A stretch of 64,000 nucleotides of DNA, taken from assembly GCA_030745835.1 (NCBI GenBank), contig JASLNU010000010.1:14201-78200 (forward strand). The letters are read 5' to 3'. The stretch is from GCA-2687515 sp002687515 (GTDB taxonomy: Bacteria > Pseudomonadota > Alphaproteobacteria > Rhodospirillales > UBA2165). Shown here in pieces: positions 54,824 through 62,926 of the stretch; position 1 is the first letter of the stretch, and the number at the start of each line of letters is the position of its first letter. The position numbers were made by a program, and so were the translations under genes. The notes below the pieces were generated by a model. That model worked only from the letters and a program-made list of their open reading frames with translations. It was not told the origin of the DNA and ran no database searches.

Positions 54824-56477
54824 AGAGCCGCTCCTTGAAAGGATCGGGGCCGGCGCGGCGATAGGTGTCGAGAAAGCGCTCGCCCGGGATCCGGATGTCC
54901 AAATAGGTGTCGATCAGGGTCTCGACCGCATCGACCACATCATCGGAAGAAAATGCGGGGCCGATGATTTTGCCGATATCGGCATCGCCGGCGGCCGAGC
55001 CGCCCGCCGAACCACCAAGCGTGATCTGGTAATATTCCTCACCCAGTTTCTCGATGCCAAGGATGCCGAGATGGCCGACATGGTGGTGGCCGCAGGCATT
55101 GATGCAGCCCGAAATGTTCAATTTCAATTCGCCGATCAGGTCCTGGCGCCCCTTGTCGGCGAAGCGTTTTTGGATACGCTGCGCCACCGGGATCGAACGC
55201 GCCGTCGCCAGGCCGCAATAGTCCATGCCCGGACAGCAGATGATATCGGTGATCCGGTCAAGATTGGGGGTCGCCAGCCCGGCGGCGTCCAATTGCCGCC
55301 AGAGGGCGAATAAATCGGCCTTGGCGACATCGGCCAGCACCAGGTTCTGGCGGTGGGTCGAGCGCACTTCGCCGAAACTGAACTTGTCGGCCAGATCGGC
55401 GATCAGCTCCATCTGGCCGGCGCTGATATCGCCGGGGACATCGCCGATCGGCTTCAAGGGCAGGTTGACGATGGCGTATCCGGACCGCTTGTGCGGCGCC
55501 AGGTTACTTGCCGCCCAATCGGCGAATTCGGCGTTTTCGCGCAAGCGCGCCTCCAGGGCCGGGTCGTATTCATCGAGCGTCCGATAGGCGGGCGGTGCGA
55601 ATTGGGCGCGGATGCGAGCCTCTTCGGGCCGGCCGATGAACAGCGGATCCTTGGCCGAAGCCCGGAACTCGTCCTCGACCTTGGCGCGGAAGCGTTCGAT
55701 GCCCAACTCATGCACCAATATCTTGATCCGCGCCTTGAACATGTTGTCGCGCCGGCCCTCCATATTGTAGACGCGCAAGACCGCCTGCAGATAGGGGATC
55801 AGATCGTCCTTCGCCAGGAAGTCGCGCAGCACCTTGCCGAGGAACGGCGAACGGCCGAGGCCGCCGCCGACCAGAACCCGGAAACCGGTTTCGCCGCCGC
55901 TATCGCGGATCAATTGCAGACCGATATCGTGGACCGTGGTTGCGGCGCGGTCTTCGGCGGCCGCCGAAACGGCGATCTTGAACTTGCGCGGCAGCCAGGA
56001 GAATTCCGGATTTAGGGTCAGGAACTGGCGCACCATTTCGCAATAGGGACGCGGATCCTCGATCTCGTCGCGGGCGACGCCGGCGAAGGCATCGGCGGTG
56101 ACGTTGCGGTTGCAATTGCCGCTCGTTTGGATGGCGGTCATGTCGACCTCAGCCAGATGATCCAGGATGGCCGGCGTGTCTTCCAGTTTGGGCCAATTGA
56201 ACTGAATATTTTGGCGCGAGGTGAAATGCCCGTAGCCCTTGTCGTAGGTGCGCGCGACAAAAGCCAGCTTGCGCAACTGCGCCGACGACATCAGCCCGTA
56301 AGGCACGGCAACGCGCAGCATGTAGGCATGCAGTTGCAGATAAAGGCCGTTGCGCAGGCGCAAGGGGCGGAACTGTTCCTCGTTCAAGGCGCCCGACAGC
56401 CGGCGCGTTACCTGACCGCGGTATTCCTCGATACGTTCGCGCACCAGCCTGGCGTCGATTGCATCGTACTGGTACAT
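54810..56477 (-). CDS. cysI: Assimilatory nitrite/sulfite reductase, siroheme-[4Fe-4S]
   Basis: A 555-residue cytoplasmic reductase of the CysI family, reducing sulfite to sulfide. The four cluster/siroheme cysteines are in CCPGMDYC and SGCINACGHH; both ferredoxin-like halves are present, and the substrate-binding region has TSGNCNRNVTADAFAG. Length is typical. Gene order DUF2849-cysI-DUF934, without cysG or cysH in the window, favours sulfite. Confidence 0.93.
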   Translation of the reverse strand: MYQYDAIDARLVRERIEEYRGQVTRRLSGALNEEQFRPLRLRNGLYLQLHAYMLRVAVPYGLMSSAQLRKLAFVARTYDKGYGHFTSRQNIQFNWPKLEDTPAILDHLAEVDMTAIQTSGNCNRNVTADAFAGVARDEIEDPRPYCEMVRQFLTLNPEFSWLPRKFKIAVSAAAEDRAATTVHDIGLQLIRDSGGETGFRVLVGGGLGRSPFLGKVLRDFLAKDDLIPYLQAVLRVYNMEGRRDNMFKARIKILVHELGIERFRAKVEDEFRASAKDPLFIGRPEEARIRAQFAPPAYRTLDEYDPALEARLRENAEFADWAASNLAPHKRSGYAIVNLPLKPIGDVPGDISAGQMELIADLADKFSFGEVRSTHRQNLVLADVAKADLFALWRQLDAAGLATPNLDRITDIICCPGMDYCGLATARSIPVAQRIQKRFADKGRQDLIGELKLNISGCINACGHHHVGHLGILGIEKLGEEYYQITLGGSAGGSAAGDADIGKIIGPAFSSDDVVDAVETLIDTYLDIRIPGERFLDTYRRAGPDPFKERLYDPD

Positions 56478-56480
56478 CGG

Positions 56481-56786
56481 TCAGGCCCCAAATACCGGAA
56501 TTTCGGTTCCCGATAGCGTCGGGCCGTCGGCGCGAATTTGCTCACGTTGGCGGACTGGACGCCGGTTCGGGCGCCGGGCGCCGCTATCATCCGCGACCTC
56601 GATCAAATAGGGGGCAATGACGATTTGGGCTGCGACGCCCGCTTGCGCCCTTGCCAGCAAGGCGTCGGCGTCGGCATCGCCAACCGCCATTCCCTTGTCG
56701 ATGTCGCGGCTCCAATCGTCTTCGCCGCTCAGATAGACCACGGCACCGTCGCTGAGCCGGTTGGCGGTCACAATATGCAGATTCAT
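56481..56786 (-). CDS. DUF2849 family protein
   Basis: A 101-residue protein whose N-terminus (NLHIVTANRLSDGAVVYL) matches DUF2849, small proteins encoded just upstream of cysI in alphaproteobacteria. Role undefined. AAGG lies eight bases before the ATG at 56784-56786. It is the first gene of the cys operon, downstream of a very AT-rich region. Confidence 0.88.
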   Translation of the reverse strand: MNLHIVTANRLSDGAVVYLSGEDDWSRDIDKGMAVGDADADALLARAQAGVAAQIVIAPYLIEVADDSGARRPNRRPVRQREQIRADGPTLSGTEIPVFGA

Positions 56787-56800
56787 TTTGATGCCTTAAT

Positions 56801-56872
56801 TGTATTACAAATTAATACGGTGTAATAATTATACAAATTATTTTTTAAAATGTAAAATAAAATTATTATACA
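56801..56872. promoter_or_regulatory. AT-rich region with repeated TGTA...TACA sites upstream of the cys operon
   Basis: About 100 bases (56790-56890) are nearly pure A/T in a GC-rich genome. Three inverted TGTA/TACA pairs occur: TGTATTACA (56801-56809), TGTAATAATTATACA (56821-56835) and TGTA...TACA over 22 bases (56851-56872). This looks like an operator cluster for the sulfite-reduction operon; the regulator is not known. Confidence 0.4.
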
Positions 56873-56991
56873 TAATATTATTGGATATTTAAATCAGGCC
56901 ATATCCATATCCGGCTCCGCCGCATATAATTGGGGCAATCGCATTGAAACCGACGGAATCTCCGCCGCGCGGCGTTATTTGGCTTATGCAT

Positions 56992-57263
56992 CCTAGTGGA
57001 CAGAATCTAACATATGGTACCCATACGATCCCATATCCCGGTTTCCCGGCAGGAGAGCGCCCGCAGGCGATGCCGGAACATCGGTAAGGGGGCTCGACGC
57101 CCCGGGAGGCCGGGATATGGGACCCGAAGGGCGGCTTCCCAAGCCCGCCGGATGCGTTGCCCGATGCTTGTGATGTGCCGGCATCACGACACACCGGGCG
57201 CCTATCCGGACAAACTCGGGAAGCCGTCGTCTGGGCACCATATGTTAGATTTTGTCCACTAGG
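56992..57263 (+). repeat. Y-structured repeat element, copy 4 (272 bp)
   Basis: Outer inverted repeats 56992-57018 and 57237-57263 pair over 27 bases with one mismatch. Hairpin 1 pairs 57030-57049 with 57102-57121 (18 of 20); hairpin 2 pairs 57132-57140 with 57218-57226 and extends partly. The tips retain the family form GGCAGGAGAGCGC ... CTCGACGCCCC and TTGCCCGATGCTTG ... GGCATCAC ... CCTATCCGG. It lies between the AT-rich cys promoter and the sigma-factor gene. Confidence 0.88.
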
Positions 57264-57321
57264 CGTCGCATGCGGTGATCGAATTTCGGGCGGTGCGGCA
57301 GAAAAGGTTGACGGAATTGAT

Positions 57322-58017
57322 ATGGCTTACAGCGCTACGCTGGTCGAAACGGGCTCCGGCGTCTCATCAGGCGTCTCATCAGGCGTCCCATCAGGCGTCC
57401 CGTCGGGTGCCTCATCAACTGATGGCCCGGCGAAAGTCAGGCCGGCATTGATGCAGTCCGGCACGCCGGAAACCGATGCCGCTTTGTTGCGCCGCATCAA
57501 GGCCGGCGATGCCGCCGCCACCGCCCTTTTGGTGGACCAATATCTGGATCGCATCGTATCTTACGCGTTTCGCATGCTCAGCGACCGCGCCGAAGCCGAG
57601 GATGTCGCCCAGGACACCTTTATCCGGCTGTGGCGGAACCTGGACAAATGGCGGGCCGAGGCGCCGCTGATCCACTGGCTGCACCGGGTCGCCTACAATT
57701 TGTGCATCGACCGGCTGCGTAAGAAAAAGCCGGTGTCGCTGGAAGTCACCGGAGAACCGGCCGACCCGTTCCAGAACCCGGCGGCGGCGCTGCTTGGCGT
57801 GGAGCTGTCCGAGGCGGTTCGCGCCGCTATTGAAGAGCTGCCCGACCGGCAGCGCGCCGCCATTGTCTTCGTTCATCAGGAAGGGATGGGCAATATTGAA
57901 ACGGCGGCGATCATGGAAATTAGCGTCGAAGCGGTGGAGTCGCTTTTGTCGCGCGGACGCCGGGCCTTAAGGAAATCCTTGGCCGCCCTCCGCCCAGAGC
58001 TTGAAGGAGAAATTTGA
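57322..58017 (+). CDS. ECF-type RNA polymerase sigma factor
   Basis: A 231-residue sigma factor. Region 2 reads DRIVSYAFRMLSDRAEAEDV and the -10 recognition helix follows (QDTFIRLWRNLDKW); region 4 is a helix-turn-helix beginning ELPDRQRAAIVFVHQEG. ATG at 57322 is chosen: the open frame to 57157 lies in repeat copy 4. The first 45 residues are an unusual Ser/Gly/Val/Pro linker made by a tandem DNA repeat. It overlaps the anti-sigma gene and is probably held inactive by it. Confidence 0.93.
   Translation: MAYSATLVETGSGVSSGVSSGVPSGVPSGASSTDGPAKVRPALMQSGTPETDAALLRRIKAGDAAATALLVDQYLDRIVSYAFRMLSDRAEAEDVAQDTFIRLWRNLDKWRAEAPLIHWLHRVAYNLCIDRLRKKKPVSLEVTGEPADPFQNPAAALLGVELSEAVRAAIEELPDRQRAAIVFVHQEGMGNIETAAIMEISVEAVESLLSRGRRALRKSLAALRPELEGEI
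57358..57417 (+). repeat. 12-nt tandem repeat in the sigma-factor N-terminus
   Basis: Five in-frame units of GGCGTCTCATCA with third-position variation encode SGVS, SGVS, SGVP, SGVP, SGAS. The array could change length by slippage without breaking the frame. Confidence 0.85.
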
Positions 58018-58499
58018 TGCCAAATCCGGAACCGGGCCCCGATCACATGACGCCCGCCGAATTCGCGAACCATCTCGACCGCTATGGCGCGCAATTGCCG
58101 GAATGGCCCGTCGATATGGCTGATGCGGCGCGCCTTTTGTTGGCCAAATCGGAAGAGGCGCGGGACGCCCATCGCCGCGCCGTGCGCCTCGATGGCGTGC
58201 TGGCGCCGGGCGGCGGCGAAACCGCGTCCGATGCCTTGCGGCAACGGCTCATCGATGCCGCCCAGATGATCGCCGCCGGGGAAGACACCGGCTGGCGCGA
58301 ACTGGCGCACAGCCTGTGGCCCTTCGGGCCGCTGTGGCGCCCAGCCGCCGGGCTGGCGGCGGCGGCGGTCGTCGGCGTCGTGATCGGGCTCGCCAATCCG
58401 GTTCAACAAGCGGTAAGCGTCGATGCCGGACAGGCGCTGGCCGAGGAAATTCTGGTGCTCGCCTCGGCCGACGGAAGTTTGCAGGAGATCGCCGAATGA
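58017..58499 (+). CDS. Membrane-anchored anti-sigma-like protein
   Basis: A 160-residue protein. An N-terminal cytoplasmic part (MTPAEFANHLDRYGAQLPEWP at about residues 11-31, note start MPNPEP) precedes one membrane helix (about 110-128) and a short periplasmic tail. There is no HxxxCxxC zinc anti-sigma motif. This LDRYGxxLxxWP type is often found with an ECF sigma factor and a periplasmic sensor in alphaproteobacteria. ATG overlaps the sigma stop (TGATG), and GGAG lies seven bases upstream. Confidence 0.8.
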   Translation: MPNPEPGPDHMTPAEFANHLDRYGAQLPEWPVDMADAARLLLAKSEEARDAHRRAVRLDGVLAPGGGETASDALRQRLIDAAQMIAAGEDTGWRELAHSLWPFGPLWRPAAGLAAAAVVGVVIGLANPVQQAVSVDAGQALAEEILVLASADGSLQEIAE

Positions 58500-59005
58500 C
58501 CATCATGACGTCGCGGCGCTGGGCCATCGTGTTTTTCTGCTCGTTGGCGCTGAACCTGTTCCTGGCCGGGCTGGTGATCACCGACAAGTTCTTCGATCAC
58601 CGGCATGGCCGCGCCTTCGGGCGCATGCTGTATTCGGCGCCTTGGGCGATGCGCGTCGTCGGCGATGAAATCCGGCCCCAGGTGCGTGACATATTTCGCA
58701 AACACCGGGATGCGATCCGTGCCAACCGGCAGGAATTGCACAAAACCCACATGCAGCTCAATGCCATGCTGTTGGCCGAACCTTTCCAGCGGGAACAATT
58801 TTCTGCCTCGCTCGGCAAGTTGCGCGAACTTACCCTCGGCGCGCAAATGCGCATGCACCAAGACATGGCGGTATTGACCGCCGGGCTGACCACGGAACAG
58901 CGGCAAGAGTTGGCCGGCGCCGTTGAAAAATGGCTTGAACGCCGGGCGCGGCGCGCCGCACACCGGCACCAGCGGCGCGAGCGCCGGGAACGCGATCGTG
59001 ACTAG
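58496..59005 (+). CDS. Periplasmic heavy-metal sensor / Spy-CnrX-like protein
   Basis: A 169-residue protein with an N-terminal membrane anchor and a helical hairpin domain rich in His, Met, Arg, as in CnrX/ZraP/Spy proteins: FFDHRHGRAFGRML, HKTHMQLNAMLL and LGAQMRMHQDMAVL could bind metal. Its ATG overlaps the anti-sigma stop by four bases. With the sigma and anti-sigma genes it forms a CnrYXH-like regulatory unit. The inducing metal or stress is unknown. Confidence 0.8.
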   Translation: MTIMTSRRWAIVFFCSLALNLFLAGLVITDKFFDHRHGRAFGRMLYSAPWAMRVVGDEIRPQVRDIFRKHRDAIRANRQELHKTHMQLNAMLLAEPFQREQFSASLGKLRELTLGAQMRMHQDMAVLTAGLTTEQRQELAGAVEKWLERRARRAAHRHQRRERRERDRD

Positions 59006-59047
59006 TGTAAAGCACCTCCCGCGCGCGATCGGTTAGGCCGCCAGACC

Positions 59048-59458
59048 ATGTCGCGGAAAAGCATGGGACTTGTCGCGGCGGTGCTTCTAATCGCCGCCGC
59101 CCTTGGCGCCGTGTCGGTTCTTTCCGGCGGCGGCGAGACAGAACAGGTATACCGCACCGTCACCATCGATCGCGGCAACATCCTGAAATCGGTTTCGGCG
59201 TCGGGCGAGCTTAATCCGGTGATTACCGTCGAGGTGGGCTCCGAAATTTCCGGGCAGGCGCGCCAGGCCGGAGGCGGGGGGCCGGGCCTCGCCGGCGCCA
59301 TCGGCATTGCCGAACTGGGCGACTGGCCGACCAAAATCCGCATCGATGCGATTCCGCTCGCCTTCGGCTTCGCCGCTTCGGTCGGTATTTTCTTCGGCTA
59401 TTACCCGGCGCGCAAAGCTGCCCGGCTGGACCCCATCGAAGCCTTAAGATACGAGTGA
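59048..59458 (+). pseudogene. In-frame fusion of a macA 5' end and a macB 3' end (deletion remnant)
   Basis: A 136-codon open frame. Residues 1-70 are the start of a MacA-type periplasmic adaptor (membrane anchor, then TVTIDRGNILKSVSASGELN and VEVGSEISGQ). From about residue 90 it is the C-terminus of a MacB-type permease (LAFGFAASVGIFFGYYPARK, ARLDPIEALRYE). An internal deletion of roughly two and a half kilobases would create this. The product lacks the adaptor hairpin, the ATPase and most of the permease, so it should be non-functional. A misassembly of two gene ends is the alternative. Confidence 0.85.
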
Positions 59459-59465
59459 GCCTACC

Positions 59466-60461
59466 GTGAAAAAAGTATTCATTATCCTTGCCCTCCTGTT
59501 CCTAGCGGCCGGTCCGGTGCCGGCGGATGCGGCCGGGCCCTCCAACCCGGTGGACATCAAGGAATGGAAGGTGCCCTTCGGCGGCCGCTCCCGCGACCCG
59601 TATGCGGAAAGCACCAATTCCGTCTGGTTCGTCGGGCAGGGCGGCAATTATCTGGCGCGGCTCGATCCCAGAAGCGGAAAATTCACCCGCAAGGCACTCG
59701 ACGACGAGCCCGGTCCGCACAATCTGATTGTCGGTGCCGACGGCATTGTCTGGTATGCGGGCAATCTCGACGCGTATATCGGCCGCTTCGATCCAGCCTC
59801 GGGCCGGCTCGACAAGATCGCCATGCCCGCGGAAGCGGATGATCCGCATACCCTGGTGTTCGACCAGGGCGAAAAACATATCTGGTTCACGGTGCAATGG
59901 GGCAACTTCGTCGGGCGCCTGACACTGGCGAGCCGCGGGGTCGAGCTGATCCCGGTTCCGACCCGCCGGGCGCGGCCCTACGGCATTATCGTGGCTCCGG
60001 ACGGCACCCCCTGGGTGGCGCTCCTGGGCACCGACAAGCTGGCTTCCGTCGATCCCGGCACCCTCAAGCTGACCGAGCACAAGATCGCCGCCGGCGCCCG
60101 GCCGCGCCGCTTGGGCGCCACCCGCGGCGGGCGCATCTATTATACCGATTACCGGCGTGGCTATCTCGGCCGGCTCGACCCCAGGTCCGGAAAAATTGAC
60201 GAATGGGTGCTGCCGTCGGGACGCGGCTCCCGGCCCTATGCAATGGCGGTCGATGGGCGGGACCGGGTCTGGCTGGTCGAAACCGGACCCTCGCCCAACA
60301 ATTTCGTCGGCTTCGATCCGGCCCGGGGTGCCATCACCTCGATAACGCCGATCCCGTCCGGCGCCGGCAGCGTCCGCCACATGCATTATCACCAGGGCAG
60401 CGGCGCCATCTGGTTCGGCACCGACGAAGATACCATCGGACGCGCTCTGGTCGGCAAATAG
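59466..60461 (+). CDS. Vgb-like (virginiamycin B lyase-type) beta-propeller protein
   Basis: A 331-residue exported protein: signal peptide to about residue 23, then repeated propeller blades with GxVWF / WFTVQWGNFVGRL and RDRVWLVETG motifs. It belongs to the Vgb/streptogramin-lyase-like propellers, but enzymatic activity cannot be assumed. Starts with GTG at 59466, seven bases after the macA-macB remnant. Confidence 0.85.
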   Translation: MKKVFIILALLFLAAGPVPADAAGPSNPVDIKEWKVPFGGRSRDPYAESTNSVWFVGQGGNYLARLDPRSGKFTRKALDDEPGPHNLIVGADGIVWYAGNLDAYIGRFDPASGRLDKIAMPAEADDPHTLVFDQGEKHIWFTVQWGNFVGRLTLASRGVELIPVPTRRARPYGIIVAPDGTPWVALLGTDKLASVDPGTLKLTEHKIAAGARPRRLGATRGGRIYYTDYRRGYLGRLDPRSGKIDEWVLPSGRGSRPYAMAVDGRDRVWLVETGPSPNNFVGFDPARGAITSITPIPSGAGSVRHMHYHQGSGAIWFGTDEDTIGRALVGK

Positions 60462-60489
60462 ACGCCATGCAAACCGCCGCCTAGCCTTT

Positions 60490-61737
60490 CTAGCTCCCGG
60501 CCTTGCCTTTCGGTTTGCCGGTGATGACGATGTCGACGCGGCGGTTTTCAGGCTGGCGCTGGCCGTCGGGGGTTTCGATCAGGGGTTCGCTTTCGCCCTT
60601 CCAGGCGATGACGATCCAGTCTTCGGGTACGCCCTGGCGCATCAGTTCCTTTTTCACCGCCTCGGCGCGGCGCTTGGAGACGATCAGGTTGTTGGCCGCG
60701 GTGCCCGACTTATCGGCATGGCCGGTGGCGTCGATGCGGATCACCGTCGCCGGCTGCAAGGCGCTGACCACTTTGTCGATCTTGGCCTGGGTCTCGGCAT
60801 TGATATTCCATTTGTTCCAATCGAAGAAGACGCGCTCAAAAGCGGGTAGGGCGGGCGCCGGCGGTTCTGCCTTGGTCTCGGTTTTGGCCTCCGGCATCGG
60901 TTTGGGCGGCGCGATCCTCGGCGGCGGCGGCGCCTCCGGCATCGGCCTGGCTGATTCAGGGGCCGGGGCACCCATCTGTTCAACCGGGCCCTTCAGGCCG
61001 AATGGCTCGGCGGCGCGTTTCTTTTTCGGCGGCGGGCCGCCGAAGGACCAGCGGAGGCCGAGGGTGAAGCGGTGTTCGGTAAAGGCGCCGTCGGTCTTGG
61101 CGCCCGAGTCGGTGGCCAGCTTGGGATCGCCGGCGGCCATGTAGCGGTAGTCGGTAAAAAGGCTGATGGCGGGCGAGAATTGGACCGAAAAACCGGCGAT
61201 GCCCTGCAGCGCCAGGACCGTATCGCCATTGTCGATGCGCGAGCCGCCGATCGGCGATACCTCGTCATAATCGATGCGAGCCGCGCCCAGCCCGACGCCG
61301 CCATAGGGGGTGAACGGGGTGCTGTTGGAAAAATCGAAGACGATGTTGCCCATCGCGCTGTAGGCGCCGATATCGCCGGCGCCGCTGCTGCCGCTGCCGA
61401 CCTTGTCGATGCCGGAACGGCGGTAGGCGAATTCCAGTTCGGTGCGCACATTGTCGCCGAAATCGACACCGAACGCGGCGAGGCCGCCGGCACCCCATTC
61501 GGCGTCCACCTGGGTGGTGACGCCGCCGCCCGACACATCGGTGTCGGCGGGCAGCGAGGCGCCGCCGCCGAGGAGGATATAAAAGCTGGTCGGGGTCGGA
61601 TCGGGCTCCGGCGGAGGCGCGATTTCGGGCGGTGGCTCGGGATCCTGGGCAAGCGCCTGCCAGGCCGGCGCCAATGAAACGATGGTTGCGATGAGAGCCG
61701 CCTTGAAAACCACCTGGGCGGCATCGGCAAAGCGCAT
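60490..61737 (-). CDS. OmpA-family outer-membrane protein
   Basis: A 415-residue protein. After the signal peptide (cleavage near ALA-Q at 31) comes a Pro-rich stretch, an eight-stranded beta-barrel (about 50-230, ending LRWSFGG), a Pro/Glu linker, and a C-terminal OmpA peptidoglycan-binding domain (DATGHADKSGTAANN, SKRRAEAVKKELM, PENRRVDIVI). It anchors the outer membrane to peptidoglycan. It has convergent stops with the Vgb-like gene. Confidence 0.93.
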   Translation of the reverse strand: MRFADAAQVVFKAALIATIVSLAPAWQALAQDPEPPPEIAPPPEPDPTPTSFYILLGGGASLPADTDVSGGGVTTQVDAEWGAGGLAAFGVDFGDNVRTELEFAYRRSGIDKVGSGSSGAGDIGAYSAMGNIVFDFSNSTPFTPYGGVGLGAARIDYDEVSPIGGSRIDNGDTVLALQGIAGFSVQFSPAISLFTDYRYMAAGDPKLATDSGAKTDGAFTEHRFTLGLRWSFGGPPPKKKRAAEPFGLKGPVEQMGAPAPESARPMPEAPPPPRIAPPKPMPEAKTETKAEPPAPALPAFERVFFDWNKWNINAETQAKIDKVVSALQPATVIRIDATGHADKSGTAANNLIVSKRRAEAVKKELMRQGVPEDWIVIAWKGESEPLIETPDGQRQPENRRVDIVITGKPKGKAGS

Positions 61738-61904
61738 GACTTAATCCCGGATGCGGCAGCCAGCCGATGCCTGATTTCAACTTCCACCCGTCGCGCGCCG
61801 CTATCGATGTTGTGATCATCGTTTGTTTGAACTGAAACGGGCGCCGCGTTAGGCTGCCCGCCGCGTTCGGCGCGCGTCTCTGTTTTGCCATGCCGAGTGC
61901 TACC

Positions 61905-61960
61905 AGAAGGTTAATGCCGGCAGGTTAATGCCAGAAGTTTAATGCCAGCAGGGTAATAAC
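61905..61960 (+). repeat. Four 14-nt tandem units upstream of the TauE gene
   Basis: Units AGAAGGTTAATGCC, GGCAGGTTAATGCC, AGAAGTTTAATGCC and AGCAGGGTAATAAC run head to tail and end 23 bases before the start codon of the permease. They could be an operator array or a slippage product. Confidence 0.7.
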
Positions 61961-61983
61961 CGCGTTCAAAGGGTAAGCTGTCT

Positions 61984-62910
61984 ATGGATTTGGCTGCGTT
62001 CGATTGGACCATCTACTGGTTCATGTTTCCGGTTTCCATCTGTATCGCCACCACCGCCATGCTGTCGGGTATCGGCGGTGCCGCCATGTTCGCGCCGATT
62101 TTCATGATCATCTTTCCGATCCTCGGGCCGGAATATCCGTTCCCGTCGATCGCGGCGGCCATCGGCGTCGCGCTGTTTACCGAAACCTTCGGCTTTTCAT
62201 CGGGCTTTGTCGGCTATTTCCGCAAACACCTGATCGATTTCAAAAGCGCCATCCCGTTTATCGCCGTCGGCGTGCCGATCGGCATCGTCGGCGCCATCCT
62301 GTTGACCAGCTTCAAGGAATTCGAGGAAGTGTTGCGCGGCGCATATGCACTTCTGATGCTGATCCTGTCGCTTGAATTGATCCGCCATCACGACCCGGTG
62401 ACGGACATGCACTTGGCCGACGCGGAGGCAGAATCGGCTGGCGCAGCGGCAGCGGCGGCACGGCCGATGCGCACCATCGTCGGCCGCGATGGAAAGGAAT
62501 TTACGTTCCGCACCCCGAGGCAAGGCAAGGGCGCCATCGCCACCGGCATCGGCGGCTTCCTGACCGGGCTTTTGGGGGTCGGTATCGGCGAGGTGGTGAT
62601 GCCGCAACTGGTCAAGCGCAACCACGTGCCGGTGGCCGTCGCGGCGGCGACGTCGGTGTTCATCGTCATCGTCGTGGTGGCGGCGGCGTCCTTCACCCAG
62701 ATATCGGCGCTGGTGGCCGAGGGCGGTTTGCAGGCGGTGCCCTGGAACGCCGTCGTCTACACCATTCCCGCCGTCATCATCGGCGGCCAGATCGGCCCGC
62801 GCCTGCAAGGCAAGGTTGCGCAGCGCACCATGGAACGGGCGATCGGCTATCTGTTCCTGGTGATCGGCATCGCCATGGCCTACATCGCCATCCGCAACAC
62901 ATTCTTCTGA
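61984..62910 (+). CDS. TauE/SafE family sulfite exporter-type permease
   Basis: A 308-residue inner-membrane protein with about eight helices and two TauE repeats (MLSGIGGAAMFAPIFMIIF and GGFLTGLLGVGIGEVVMPQL). A cytoplasmic loop (about 135-180) with a Gly/Ala-rich segment separates them. Export of sulfite or an organosulfonate is the family expectation; cysI lies about 6 kb away but in a different transcription unit. Confidence 0.9.
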   Translation: MDLAAFDWTIYWFMFPVSICIATTAMLSGIGGAAMFAPIFMIIFPILGPEYPFPSIAAAIGVALFTETFGFSSGFVGYFRKHLIDFKSAIPFIAVGVPIGIVGAILLTSFKEFEEVLRGAYALLMLILSLELIRHHDPVTDMHLADAEAESAGAAAAAARPMRTIVGRDGKEFTFRTPRQGKGAIATGIGGFLTGLLGVGIGEVVMPQLVKRNHVPVAVAAATSVFIVIVVVAAASFTQISALVAEGGLQAVPWNAVVYTIPAVIIGGQIGPRLQGKVAQRTMERAIGYLFLVIGIAMAYIAIRNTFF

Positions 62911-62926
62911 TAACGGGCCCCTTGGT

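Noticed and set aside
17909..57263. Interpretation of the four repeat elements as ordinary MITEs or insertion-sequence ends
   Set aside because: The terminal inverted repeats differ between copies, no consistent target-site duplication is visible, and conservation is in the hairpin tips instead.
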